A DNA stretch of 64,000 nucleotides, taken from positions 1-64,000 of the forward strand of contig NZ_JAQQLE010000012.1 in NCBI RefSeq assembly GCF_028548475.1. The letters are read 5' to 3'. The stretch comes from Vogesella margarita (lineage in GTDB: Bacteria > Pseudomonadota > Gammaproteobacteria > Burkholderiales > Chromobacteriaceae). The translations under genes and the position numbers were made by a program. Positions 1 through 8,315 of the stretch are shown here, one piece after another; position 1 is the stretch's first letter, and the number at the start of each line of letters is the position of its first letter. Below the pieces are notes generated by a model that did not search any database, was not told where the DNA came from, and saw only the letters and a list, made by a program, of their open reading frames with translations.

Positions 1-50
1 GCTTCGCGCAGGAAACCGATGATCTGTTCTTCGGTGAAACGCTTCTTCAT
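1..50 (-). CDS. IS3-family transposase OrfA, N-terminal fragment
   Basis: Only the first 16-17 codons are present, reading MKKRFTEEQIIGFLREA. This is the classic opening of IS3-family OrfA, a helix-turn-helix DNA-binding subunit that, after programmed frameshifting with OrfB, makes the active OrfAB transposase. The ATG is the complement of 48-50, preceded by a GGAG-type ribosome binding site (complement of about 58-61). The rest of the gene runs off the left edge of the window, so intactness cannot be judged. Confidence 0.8.
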   Translation of the reverse strand, partial: MKKRFTEEQIIGFLRE

Positions 51-113
51 GTCCAATCTCCGTGTCATGGTGAATTGGACTCTAAAGTCACGTGCTACTC
101 AATACCGGGGGGA
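1..113 (-). mobile_element. End of an IS3-family insertion sequence
   Basis: The first ~113 bases read, on the minus strand, as the terminal non-coding part of an IS3-family element followed by the start of its orfA. The inner side holds the orfA start at 48-50; the outer side ends in a C-rich tip (plus strand ATACCGGGGGGAC, about 101-113). Immediately to the right, sequence homologous to a vWA-domain protein begins mid-domain, which marks the insertion boundary to within a few bases. The other IS end and any target duplication are outside the window. The IS group is inferred from the orfA start only. Confidence 0.7.
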
Positions 114-1244
114 CGTCGCACCTTACCCTGCTGGAGGCGCTGTCGCGGCAATTGGCGTTTGGCAGTGTCGACGAGTTCTACTATCTGGCGCGCACCATCC
201 TGATCAAGGACGAAAAGTATTACGACCGTTTCGACCCGGTGTTCGGCCACTGCTTCAATGGTCTGTCGCTGGAGCTGGAAGATCTGCAGACCGCGATCCC
301 GGAGGACTGGCTACGCAAGCAGGTGGAAAAATTCCTTTCCGATGAAGAAAAGCGGCAGCTACAGGCACTGGGCTGGGACAAGCTGATGCAGACGCTGCGT
401 GAACGCCTTGCTGAACAGAAGGAGCGGCATCAGGGCGGTAACAAGTGGATCGGTACCGGCGGTACCAGTCCGTTTGGCGCCTATGGCTACCATCCGGTAG
501 GGTATCCGCATCGGGCAGCAGGAATCGCGCCACCGGCGTGCGGTCAAGGTGTGGGATCAGCGCGAGTTCCGCAATCTCGACGACCAGATTGAACTGGGTA
601 CGCGCAACATCAAGGTCGCCTTGCGTCGGCTGCGCCAGTTCGCGCGCGAAGGCGCCGCCGAGGTGCTGGATCTGGATGCCACCATCGCCGCGACCGCGCG
701 CAAGGCCGGTTTCCTCGATCTGCAAATGGTGCCGGAGCTGCACAATACGGTGAAGCTGCTGGTGCTGTTCGATGTTGGCGGCTCGATGGACGACCACATC
801 CGTGCCTGCGAGGAGCTGTTCTCGGCGGTGCGCAGCGAATTCAAGCATCTGGAGTATTACTACTTCCACAATTGCGTCTACGAAGGGGTGTGGAGAGACA
901 ATGCCCGCCGCCACGGCCAGAAATTGTCGACGCTGGAGCTGATCCACACCTTTGGCAGCGACTACAAGCTGATCCTCGTCGGCGATGCCAGCATGAGCCC
1001 GTACGAGATCGTCTACCCTGGCGGCAGTGTCGAGCACATGAACGAGGAGTCCGGCGAGGTGTGGCTGCGCCGCCTGCTGGCACAGTTCAGTCGCGCGGTG
1101 TGGCTGAATCCGGTGCCACAGGATCACTGGTGCTACACACAGTCCATCGGCCTGATCCGGCAGCTGCTGCAAGAGCGCATGTATCCGTTGACGCTGGAAG
1201 GCATCGACAGCGCGATGCGCCAGTTACGCCACGGCGTCAGCTAG
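114..1244 (+). pseudogene. vWA-domain protein (CoxE-like), 5'-truncated and frameshifted
   Basis: The remains of a ~390-residue von Willebrand A-domain protein of the kind normally encoded beside a MoxR-type AAA ATPase. The N-terminus is missing: homology starts at LTLLEAL (about 121) right after the IS end. The first frame runs to GAYGYHPVG near 500. The expected continuation IRIGQQESRHRRAVKVWDQ is in another frame, so there is one extra base at about 500-503. The second frame (from about 503) carries the vWA core with a MIDAS-like LFDVGGSM, where the usual DxSxS has Gly in place of the first Ser, and ends at TAG 1242-1244. Both lesions should abolish the product. It converges with, and overlaps by a few bases, the TPR gene on the other strand. 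Confidence 0.8.
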
Positions 1245-1581
1245 CATCGCCGCTTGCGGCCAACGTTTTCTCGATGCGCCGCGCAAACACCGCCATTTCC
1301 TTCGCGGCCTGCTTGTCGCCGCGCTGCTCGGCCACCGCGATGCCGTCGCGGTAAGCCTGTAGCGCTTGTTGCGGCTCGCCACCGGCCTGCAAGGCCTTGC
1401 CCAGCAATTTCCACGCCGCGGAATAGTCGTGCTGGAAGGCCAGTGCCGCCCTCGCCTCGCGAATCGCCTGTGGCCACTGCTCCAGCCGGGCGTACTCATT
1501 GGCCAGGCCAAAGCGCAACAGTGCGCCGTCACGTGGGCCGTCAATCAGTTTTTGCAAGCGTTGCAGGGCTTCGTCATTCAT
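1237..1581 (-). CDS. Small tetratricopeptide-repeat protein (114 aa)
   Basis: A short cytoplasmic protein made almost wholly of TPR helices. Motif residues are visible in LLRFGLANEYARLEQWPQAI and in AAWKLLGKALQAGGEPQQAL, followed by a third helix pair. It has no signal peptide or enzymatic motif; such single-module TPR proteins act as protein-interaction adaptors, but the partner here is unknown. The ATG start is the complement of 1579-1581, with a GGAG ribosome binding site about 8 bases upstream. Its stop overlaps the end of the convergent vWA pseudogene. The dispersed 13-mer lies inside its 3' end. Confidence 0.75.
   Translation of the reverse strand: MNDEALQRLQKLIDGPRDGALLRFGLANEYARLEQWPQAIREARAALAFQHDYSAAWKLLGKALQAGGEPQQALQAYRDGIAVAEQRGDKQAAKEMAVFARRIEKTLAASGDAS
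1254..1267 (+). repeat. Dispersed 13-mer, TGCGGCCAACGTT form
   Basis: Exact copy in the G variant, within the last codons of the minus-strand TPR gene. See the finding on the uptake-like signal. Confidence 0.85.
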
Positions 1582-1749
1582 GTGGGGGGACTCCGAATAC
1601 GTTCCGCCGGCTATCGCGGCGGCTAGGGTTTCATGTTATAAACTGGCGCCATCGTTGATTGTCGACATTTGCAACATAGACCTATTGCTATGTGCCGGCG
1701 CCTGTCGCTAGACTGACTAAAAGTCATATTATTGAAAGGAAAGCCATTC

Positions 1750-2580
1750 ATGTTGCGTAATTTCCTTTCGTCATGCCAGTCGCGGCGCTGGCCGGTTCTG
1801 TTGCTGGGGGCGCTGCTGGGCTTGCCAACGGCGGTCGATGCGGCGTGCACCCGGTTAGTAGCCTCCGGCAATCCCGAGTATCCTCCCTTTTTGTGGCAAG
1901 ACCCGAACAACGACAGCAAGCTGATCGGTACCAATGCCGAACTGATGCAAATGGTGTCACGCGAGATCGGTATCCCGATTGAAGTGCGCTATGTCGGGCC
2001 GTGGGGCCGGGTGCAGGAAAGTGCACGTAACGGTCGTATCGATCTGATTGCCGGTGCCTTCCTGACGCAGCCGCGGCTGGCCTACCTGCGCTATCTGCAA
2101 CCGGTGATCCGTGATACGCAGACCCTGATCTGGACCCGTCAGCAACACCCGTTGCAATACCAGCGCTGGGAAGACCTGCAGGGGAAGGAAGGCATCACGG
2201 TGGTCAACAACAGTTTTGGCCAGGCTTTCGACCAGTTTGCTGCGGCCAACCTCAAGTTGCAGCAGGTTGGCAGCGTCAAGAATGCACTGCAGATGCTGAG
2301 CCTGGGGCGTGCCGACTACCTGATCTACGAGGATGCGCCGGGTCTGGCCTATGCCTCCAGTCTCAACGTCAAGGGTTTGCGTGCGTCCACGGTGCCGGTC
2401 AGCCGCGAAAAGCTGTACCTGACGATGGCGCTGGCCTCCGCCTGCAATAACGAGCAGCTGGCGGAACGCCTGTCGCGGGCGATGAAAAAACTCAGCGAGG
2501 AGCGGGTGATGGACGCGCTGGTGGAGAAATACCTGCGCGTGTGGCAAGCGCAAAACAGTGCCGCACGCCGGCCTGGCTGA
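1750..2580 (+). CDS. Family 3 extracellular solute-binding protein (amino-acid type)
   Basis: A periplasmic protein of about 276 residues. An N-terminal signal peptide (RRWPVLLLGALLGLPTAVDA, about residues 14-33) is followed by the family 3 solute-binding fold: GNPEYPPFLWQD, LIGTNAELMQMVSREIGI, and the second lobe near ITVVNNSFGQAFDQF. Family members bind amino acids or related compounds for ABC importers. No permease or ATPase gene is adjacent, so it may be an orphan receptor or a sensor-type binding protein. The start at ATG 1750 is chosen because AAAGGA at 1735-1740 lies at proper spacing and the signal peptide follows directly. The gene is closed by the terminator at 2664-2693. Confidence 0.8.
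   Translation: MLRNFLSSCQSRRWPVLLLGALLGLPTAVDAACTRLVASGNPEYPPFLWQDPNNDSKLIGTNAELMQMVSREIGIPIEVRYVGPWGRVQESARNGRIDLIAGAFLTQPRLAYLRYLQPVIRDTQTLIWTRQQHPLQYQRWEDLQGKEGITVVNNSFGQAFDQFAAANLKLQQVGSVKNALQMLSLGRADYLIYEDAPGLAYASSLNVKGLRASTVPVSREKLYLTMALASACNNEQLAERLSRAMKKLSEERVMDALVEKYLRVWQAQNSAARRPG
2242..2252 (+). repeat. Degenerate copy of the dispersed motif
   Basis: GCGGCCAACCT followed by C instead of T, inside the solute-binding protein gene. A near-match that may be decayed or chance. Confidence 0.4.
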
Positions 2581-2623
2581 GAGACGCCGGTAAACGGCAG
2601 GCGTCAGTGTCGAATTGGCGCCG

Positions 2624-2637
2624 TTGCGGCCAACCTT
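2624..2637 (+). repeat. Dispersed 13-mer, TGCGGCCAACCTT form
   Basis: Exact copy in the spacer just downstream of the solute-binding protein gene and upstream of the shared terminator. Confidence 0.85.
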
Positions 2638-2663
2638 TGCGCTCACGTCTCACCCGCTCAAAA

Positions 2664-2693
2664 AAGAAGCCCCGCTCATGAGCGGGGCTTCTT
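2664..2693. terminator. Bidirectional rho-independent terminator
   Basis: Perfect inverted repeat AAGAAGCCCCGCTCATGA mirrored to its right, GC-rich stem with A-rich and T-rich flanks. It serves the plus-strand solute-binding gene and the minus-strand acnB, which converge here. Confidence 0.9.
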
Positions 2694-2727
2694 GCTTTCG
2701 GGCAAAGCGGCGGGAGCCGCTTGAGCC

Positions 2728-5319
2728 TTAGGCTTTTACGGTGTCAGCCACATCCTGATAATCTTGGATCTGGTTGAAGTTGAGGTACTGGTACACCTCG
2801 GCGCCACTTTCGTTGATGATGCCGATGTTGGCCTTGTATTCCTCGACGGTCGGGATCTTGCCCAGCTTGGAGCAGATCGCGGCCAGTTCGGCCGAGCCGA
2901 GATACACGTTGGTGTTCTTGCCCAGACGGTTCGGGAAGTTACGGGTCGAGGTCGACATCACGGTCGCGCCTTCACGTACCTGTGCTTGGTTACCCATGCA
3001 CAGAGAGCAGCCCGGCATTTCGGTGCGGGCACCGGCCATGCCGAACACGCCGTAGTGGCCTTCCTTGGTCAGCTGTTGCGCGTCCATCTTGGTCGGCGGG
3101 GCAACCCACAGCTTGACCGGCAGGTCGCGCTTGCCTTCCAGCAGCTTGGAGGCGGCACGGAAGTGACCGATGTTGGTCATGCAGGAGCCGATGAACACTT
3201 CGTCGATCGGGGTGCCGGCAACTTCGGACATGAACTTCACGTCGTCCGGATCGTTCGGGCAGGCTACGATCGGCTCTTTCACGTCGGCCAGATCGATCTC
3301 GATCACGGCGGCGTATTCGGCGTCGGCGTCGGCCTTCAGCAGTTCACCGTTGGCGATCCACTCTTCCATCTTCTTGATGCGACGCTCAAGGGTGTGGGCG
3401 TCCTGATAGCCTTCGGCGATCATGTACTTCATCAGGGTGATGTTGGACTGCATGTACTCAACGATCGGTGCCTTGTTCAGGTGCACGGTGCAGCCGGCGG
3501 CGGAGCGTTCGGCGGAGGCGTCGGACAACTCGAAAGCCTGTTCCACTTTCAGGTCAGGCAGACCTTCGATTTCCAGTACCTTGCCGGAGAAGATGTTCTT
3601 CTTGCCGGCCTTGGCTACGGTCAGCAGGCCTTGCTTGATCGCGTACAGCGGAATGGCATTCACCAGATCGCGCAGGGTCACGCCCGGCTGCAGTTCGCCC
3701 TTGAAGCGCACCAGTACCGATTCCGGCATGTCCAGCGGCATCACGCCGGTGGCAGCGGCAAAGGCTACCAGGCCGGAACCTGCCGGGAAGGAAATGCCGA
3801 TCGGGAAGCGGGTGTGCGAGTCGCCACCGGTACCGACGGTATCCGGCAGCAGTAGGCGGTTCAGCCAGCTGTGGATCACGCCGTCGCCCGGGCGCAGTGC
3901 CACGCCGCCACGGGTGGAGATGAAGGCCGGCAGCTCTTTGTGCATCTTCACGTCCACCGGCTTAGGATAAGCGGCGGTGTGGCAGAAGGACTGCATTACC
4001 AGATCGGCGGAGAAGCCCAGACAAGCCAGGTCTTTCAGCTCGTCGCGGGTCATCGGGCCGGTGGTGTCCTGCGAGCCAACGGTGGTCATCTTCGGTTCGC
4101 AGTAGGTGCCTGGGCGCACGCCCTGGCCCTCCGGCAGGCCACAGGCGCGGCCAACCATTTTCTGTGCCAGCGAGAAGCCCTTGCCGGAGTTGGCCGGGTC
4201 TTTCGGCAGGCGGAATTCGGTGGACGCAGGCAGGCCCAGCGCTTCGCGTGCCTTGGCGGTCAGGCCGCGGCCAATGATCAGGTTGATACGGCCGCCGGCG
4301 CGCACTTCGTCCAGCAGCACGTCGGATTTCAGGCTGAATTTTTCAACCAGCTGGCCGTCTTTCTCGATCTTGCCTTCGTACGGGTAGATGTCGATCACGT
4401 CGCCCATTTCCAGTTTGGAAACGTCAACCTCGATCGGCAGCGAGCCGGAGTCTTCCTGGGTGTTGAAGAAGATCGGGGCGATCTTGCCACCCAGGGTCAC
4501 GCCGCCGAAACGCTTGTTCGGTACGAACGGGATGTCCTGGCCGGTAGCCCATACCACGGAGTTGGTAGCGGATTTACGGGAAGAACCGGTACCCACTACG
4601 TCACCCACGTAGGCCACCAGGTTGCCTTTTTTCTTCAGGTCTTCGATGAACTGCATCGGGCCGCGCTTGCCGTCTTCTTCCGGCTTGAACGCCGCGTCCG
4701 GACGGGTGTTTTTCAGCATCGCCAGGTAGTGCATCGGGATGTCGGGGCGGGACCAGGCGTCCGGTGCTGGCGACAGGTCGTCGGTGTTGGTTTCACCTGG
4801 TACCTTGAACACGGTCACGGTGATTTTCTGCGCTACTTCCGGACGGCTGGTGAACCACTCGGCGTCGGCCCAGCTTTGCAGCACGGCCTTGGCATTGGCG
4901 TTACCGCCTTCGGCCAGCACTTGCACGTCGTGGAAAAAATCAAATACCAGCAGGGTTTTCTTCAGGCCTTCGGCGGCGATGGCACCAACCTGGGCGTCGC
5001 CCAGCAGGTCGATCATCGGCTTGACGTTGTAACCGCCCAGCATGGTGCCCAGCAGTTGAGTGGCGGTTTCGCGCGAAACCAGCGGCGACTTCACGCTGCC
5101 TTCGGCGACGGCAGCCAGGAACGAAGCTTTCACCTTGGCGGCGTCGTCGACACCCGGTGGTACGCGGTGAGTGATCAGCTCGACCAGGGCCTCTTCTTCG
5201 CCTGCCGGCGGGTTTTTCAGCAGTTCAACCAGTTCTTCAACCTGTTTGGCGGTCAGCGGCAGTGGTGGAATGCCCAGTGCGGCGCGTTCTGCGACATGTT
5301 GGCGGTAAGCTTCTAGCAT
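2728..5319 (-). CDS. acnB: Aconitate hydratase B
   Basis: The bifunctional aconitase/2-methylisocitrate dehydratase of the TCA cycle, which interconverts citrate and isocitrate through a [4Fe-4S] cluster. The 863-residue length is typical of AcnB. The N-terminal HEAT-like domain ([20 protein letters not shown]) and the AcnB-specific order (swivel domain before the catalytic domains) are visible. Cluster-ligand cysteines are in the C-terminal half: [12 protein letters not shown] and [10 protein letters not shown]. The start at complement 5317-5319 is chosen because it matches the family N-terminus; upstream in-frame codons do not look like AcnB. A LysR regulator is divergent to it. The convergent terminator at 2664-2693 closes the gene. 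Confidence 0.97.
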   Translation of the reverse strand: MLEAYRQHVAERAALGIPPLPLTAKQVEELVELLKNPPAGEEEALVELITHRVPPGVDDAAKVKASFLAAVAEGSVKSPLVSRETATQLLGTMLGGYNVKPMIDLLGDAQVGAIAAEGLKKTLLVFDFFHDVQVLAEGGNANAKAVLQSWADAEWFTSRPEVAQKITVTVFKVPGETNTDDLSPAPDAWSRPDIPMHYLAMLKNTRPDAAFKPEEDGKRGPMQFIEDLKKKGNLVAYVGDVVGTGSSRKSATNSVVWATGQDIPFVPNKRFGGVTLGGKIAPIFFNTQEDSGSLPIEVDVSKLEMGDVIDIYPYEGKIEKDGQLVEKFSLKSDVLLDEVRAGGRINLIIGRGLTAKAREALGLPASTEFRLPKDPANSGKGFSLAQKMVGRACGLPEGQGVRPGTYCEPKMTTVGSQDTTGPMTRDELKDLACLGFSADLVMQSFCHTAAYPKPVDVKMHKELPAFISTRGGVALRPGDGVIHSWLNRLLLPDTVGTGGDSHTRFPIGISFPAGSGLVAFAAATGVMPLDMPESVLVRFKGELQPGVTLRDLVNAIPLYAIKQGLLTVAKAGKKNIFSGKVLEIEGLPDLKVEQAFELSDASAERSAAGCTVHLNKAPIVEYMQSNITLMKYMIAEGYQDAHTLERRIKKMEEWIANGELLKADADAEYAAVIEIDLADVKEPIVACPNDPDDVKFMSEVAGTPIDEVFIGSCMTNIGHFRAASKLLEGKRDLPVKLWVAPPTKMDAQQLTKEGHYGVFGMAGARTEMPGCSLCMGNQAQVREGATVMSTSTRNFPNRLGKNTNVYLGSAELAAICSKLGKIPTVEEYKANIGIINESGAEVYQYLNFNQIQDYQDVADTVKA

Positions 5320-5491
5320 GGCTTGGGACCTTTTTGCTGGGGTTATGTGCAAGTTAGTCTGTCGACAGCGGGTGAATGTCTGCCGGCAACCACCCGGCCG
5401 CATCGTGACGATGGCAGCCGGTCGGGATGGTGAAAGATTACGCCGTTCCGCAGGTGAGCACAAACGAGTAATCGCAACATTGCCTGTGAGA

Positions 5492-5497
5492 TATAAT
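5492..5497 (+). promoter_or_regulatory. -10 box for the LysR gene, suggesting a leaderless transcript
   Basis: A perfect TATAAT ends only 6 bases before the ATG at 5504, and no Shine-Dalgarno sequence lies between. A clear -35 hexamer is not evident. If this box is used, transcription starts at or next to the start codon. Confidence 0.5.
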
Positions 5498-5503
5498 CAC
5501 ACC

Positions 5504-6391
5504 ATGAATGCCTACCCTCCCCTTAACGGATTGCGTATTTTCGAGACGGCAGCAAGGCTGGAAAGCTTTTCTGCCGCGGCCAACGAGCTGCATGTGACCC
5601 ACGGTGCTGTGAGCAAGCAGATCAAGCAGCTGGAAGACTGGCTGGGCGTGCAGCTGTTCGAGCGCACCGGCGGCCGCGTCAAGCTGACCGACACCGGCTG
5701 GCGCTATCTGGTGCAGGTGCAGGACGGTCTGGACCTGATTGCCAACGCCACCTCGCAGCTGCTGCAGCCGGACCGCCAGCGCCGCCTGTCGATCAACTCG
5801 ACACCGACCTTCGCCATGTACTGGCTGCTGCCGCGGCTGGCCGATTTCCGTGCCCGCCATCCGGATATCGACCTGCACATCGTCACCTCCGATCGCGACA
5901 TCAGCCGGCTGGATACGCCGTTCGACATCGCGATCCGCCGTGGCCCCGGCGACTGGCCCGGCCACCTTGCCAAGCCCTTCCTGGAAGAGTGGGAGCTGCC
6001 GCTGTGCCATCCCGCGCTGCTGAAAAAGACACCGCTCACCAGCCCGGCCGACCTCGCGCAGCACACCCTGCTGTACGCCGACACGCGGCCAACGGCGTGG
6101 CAGCGCTGGCTGACGCTGGCGGCGGTGCCGGAGCTGAAGCCGGCCAGTCGCCTGCACTTCGACCGCTTTTCGCTGGCGCTGCAGGCGGCGCTGGACGGGC
6201 TGGGCGTGGTGCTGGGGCCGCTGCCGATGGCGCAGCGCGAGATCGACGCCGGCCGGCTGGTGGCGCCGCTGTCGCTGCCGATTGTGCCGGTGCGGGATTA
6301 CTGCTGGATTGCGCCGCGCGCCGCGATCGACGATACCGCCATCAATGCCTTCTGCCAGTGGCTGGAGCAGCAGGCTGTCATGCATCAATAA
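5504..6391 (+). CDS. LysR-family transcriptional regulator (GcvA-like)
   Basis: A 295-residue regulator. The winged helix-turn-helix is at residues ~5-65 (PPLNGLRIFETAARLESFSA, then HVTHGAVSKQIKQLEDWLGV), with the AAN-LHVTHGAVSKQI pattern of the GcvA/AmpR subgroup. The C-terminal effector-binding domain (residues ~90-290) has the substrate-binding-protein fold. It is transcribed divergently from acnB, so control of acnB or of itself is plausible by position, but the effector cannot be read from sequence. ATG 5504 matches the family N-terminus; there is no upstream ribosome binding site, consistent with the leaderless promoter noted above. Confidence 0.88.
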   Translation: MNAYPPLNGLRIFETAARLESFSAAANELHVTHGAVSKQIKQLEDWLGVQLFERTGGRVKLTDTGWRYLVQVQDGLDLIANATSQLLQPDRQRRLSINSTPTFAMYWLLPRLADFRARHPDIDLHIVTSDRDISRLDTPFDIAIRRGPGDWPGHLAKPFLEEWELPLCHPALLKKTPLTSPADLAQHTLLYADTRPTAWQRWLTLAAVPELKPASRLHFDRFSLALQAALDGLGVVLGPLPMAQREIDAGRLVAPLSLPIVPVRDYCWIAPRAAIDDTAINAFCQWLEQQAVMHQ

Positions 6392-6466
6392 ATGTGCGGA
6401 TTACCGATTGACAGCCACCGGCGGCGGTCGTCTATGCTGGGGCACACTGTGTAACGGGTACCGACT

Positions 6467-7267
6467 ATGCTTTTCGACATGTGTCACCTGACGGTCTGCC
6501 TGGTGGAGCCTTCGCGGGCGCAAGGACAGATCATCCAGCATCACCTGCAGGAACTGGGTATCGAACGAATCGATCGCGTCGAGAGCGGCGCCGAGGCGCT
6601 GGCACGCATCCACCTGGCGCCCATGCCGGACATCGTGATCAGCGCGATGTACTTGCCGGACATGACCGGCGCCGAGCTGGTGATGGCGATGCGCGGCGAC
6701 GAGCGGGTGCGCGAGATGCCGTTCGTGCTGGTTTCCAGCGAAACGCGGCCGCAGCAGCTGGATGCGATCCGCCAGGCCGGCGCGATGGCGATCCTGCCCA
6801 AGCCGTTTACCCCGGCGCAGCTGGACAAGGCGATCAGCAGTTCGCTCGATTATCTCAATGTCGAAGATACCCGCAGCGAACTGGAGTCGCTGGACCTGTA
6901 CGCGAAGAAGCTCCTGCTGGTCGACGACAGCACCGTGTCGCGCAGCTTCATGCGCAGCGTGCTGGAGCGCTTCGGCTTTTGCGAGATCACCGAGGCCGAC
7001 AACGGCCGCAGCGCAGTCGGCCTGCTGGCGGCCGGCAATTATTTCGATCTGATCATTACCGACTACAACATGCCGGAGATGGACGGCCGCGAGCTGATCG
7101 AGCACATCCGCACCAGCAGCCAGCTGGTTTCGGTGCCCATCCTGATGGTGTCCGGCGAGCAGGACGAGCAAAGGTTGGCCGCAGTCGAAGAAGCTGGCGT
7201 GTCCGCCATTTGTGACAAGCCGTTCGACATCGGCACCCTGAAAAGCCTGATCAGCCAGTTCCTGTAA
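6467..7267 (+). CDS. Tandem-receiver response regulator, first receiver degenerate
   Basis: A 266-residue protein of two CheY-like receiver domains and no output domain. REC1 (about 1-120) lacks the phospho-acceptor: the position after VIS is Ala60 in PDIVISAMYLPDM where an Asp is expected, and the acidic pair is reduced to VEPS. REC2 (about 145-266) is canonical, with LLLVDDST, Asp199 in IITDYNMPEMDG, a Ser/Thr switch in LMVSGE and the Lys in CDKPF. Such proteins relay signals by phosphorylation of one domain, with the other serving in dimerisation or binding. No kinase gene is adjacent. An alternative ATG at 6479 exists; neither start has a strong ribosome binding site. Confidence 0.85.
   Translation: MLFDMCHLTVCLVEPSRAQGQIIQHHLQELGIERIDRVESGAEALARIHLAPMPDIVISAMYLPDMTGAELVMAMRGDERVREMPFVLVSSETRPQQLDAIRQAGAMAILPKPFTPAQLDKAISSSLDYLNVEDTRSELESLDLYAKKLLLVDDSTVSRSFMRSVLERFGFCEITEADNGRSAVGLLAAGNYFDLIITDYNMPEMDGRELIEHIRTSSQLVSVPILMVSGEQDEQRLAAVEEAGVSAICDKPFDIGTLKSLISQFL
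7171..7183 (-). repeat. Dispersed 13-mer inside the response regulator
   Basis: AAGGTTGGCCGCA, the reverse-strand form, read in the gene as QRLAAV near the end of REC2, a poorly conserved stretch. Confidence 0.85.
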
Positions 7268-7316
7268 CGGAGACGGCTCACCCGCGCTACCAGCATGCCG
7301 GCAGAGGGTGCCGAGC

Positions 7317-8075
7317 TCAGCGTGGCGGCACCCACACCAGACGTTCAGCGCCGCCGGCTGCCTGGCGGCGCCAGTATCCTTCCTTGCCGTACGCTGCGGA
7401 CTGTACCAGTTCGCCATCCCATGACAACAGGCGCGCCGGCAGCTCGCCACGGCGCAAGGCGTCGGCCTGCTCCGCCGGGCTGATGGCAGCGGCCAGCTGG
7501 CAACGCGGCTGCGTCAGTAGCGCCAGATGGTTGAACAGACTCAGCAGGGCCGCGCGCCACGGCTGCACCGCCGGGATGTCCGGCAATTGCAGGCTGTCAC
7601 CGCCGCGCAGAGTCAGTGCCAGCACCTCGGCGTTCTGCTGCCACCAAGCGCTGTTTCCCTGTGCAAAGCCGGCGGCCAGCACCAGCACCTGCCAGGCGCC
7701 CTCCTCGTCTGTCCGCACATATGCGCCGCAACCATCCGGCAGCGGTATGAAGCACGCCGCCAGCGGCAGGGTCGGCGCTGGTGGCAGCGCCTTGGGCGGG
7801 TGCGTTGCCGCCAGTGCGGTGCCCAGTGCCGCATCGCACTGCAGCAACTGGCGGGCGTGGCGCACGAAGTGGCCATAGGCCTGGGCCAGCAGCCCTTCGG
7901 CCTCCTGGCGGGCCACATCCTGCCCTGCACCGCCGGGCGCCGCCTGCAAGGTGCGGAGCAGCAAGGCGTCGCAGTCGGCGACGGCAGTCTTGCCGCCATG
8001 TTCAAACAGATGCGCCACCCGCTTGGCCCATGGCCGGCTGGCAGCATAACGAACAGGATGGAACGGAACAGTCAC
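7317..8075 (-). CDS. Hypothetical protein, about 252 aa
   Basis: I do not recognise this family. The product begins VTVPFHPVRYAASRPWAKRV (GTG start read as Met) and has no signal peptide, membrane segment or obvious catalytic motif. Features visible are an Ala/Gln-rich helical first half with several His and Cys residues, then a middle segment with an AACFIPLPDGCGAYVRTDEE pattern. The GTG at complement 8073-8075 is preferred over upstream codons because a GGAG lies about 9 bases before it. Codon use looks native. It converges with the response regulator, leaving about 50 bases between them. Function unknown. Confidence 0.6.
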   Translation of the reverse strand: MTVPFHPVRYAASRPWAKRVAHLFEHGGKTAVADCDALLLRTLQAAPGGAGQDVARQEAEGLLAQAYGHFVRHARQLLQCDAALGTALAATHPPKALPPAPTLPLAACFIPLPDGCGAYVRTDEEGAWQVLVLAAGFAQGNSAWWQQNAEVLALTLRGGDSLQLPDIPAVQPWRAALLSLFNHLALLTQPRCQLAAAISPAEQADALRRGELPARLLSWDGELVQSAAYGKEGYWRRQAAGGAERLVWVPPR

Positions 8076-8258
8076 GGGGTGGCTCCGGAAAAAGGCGCGA
8101 TTGTAGCGGAAAGCCGCGCCGCCACGAACCCGCATTGTGATGTCATCTGAAAGCGGGTAAGCTCATCGTTGCGCTGAAAGTTGCTTGCAATGCTAGGCGC
8201 GGACGCCTGCGCACTGGCTGTGCAGGTATCCTTCCCTTGTTTTACCAAGTGCTTTGTG

Positions 8259-8282
8259 GCCGGCCTCGCGCCGGCTTTTTTT
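8259..8282 (+). terminator. Rho-independent terminator with no plus-strand gene before it
   Basis: Stem GCCGGC, 5-base loop CTCGC, stem GCCGGC, then seven T. It points rightwards, but the gene to its left (7317-8075) is on the other strand. It therefore ends either an unannotated short transcript or a leader of the glxR gene that starts 34 bases on. Confidence 0.7.
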
Positions 8283-8315
8283 CGCGTGGCGGATGCCGGA
8301 TTCAGGGAGCAAGCG

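Noticed and set aside
3871-5316. Long plus-strand ORF (481 codons) opposite acnB
   Set aside because: It is the antisense shadow of acnB; composition is His/Gln/Gly-rich as typical of reversed high-GC genes, and no family is recognisable.
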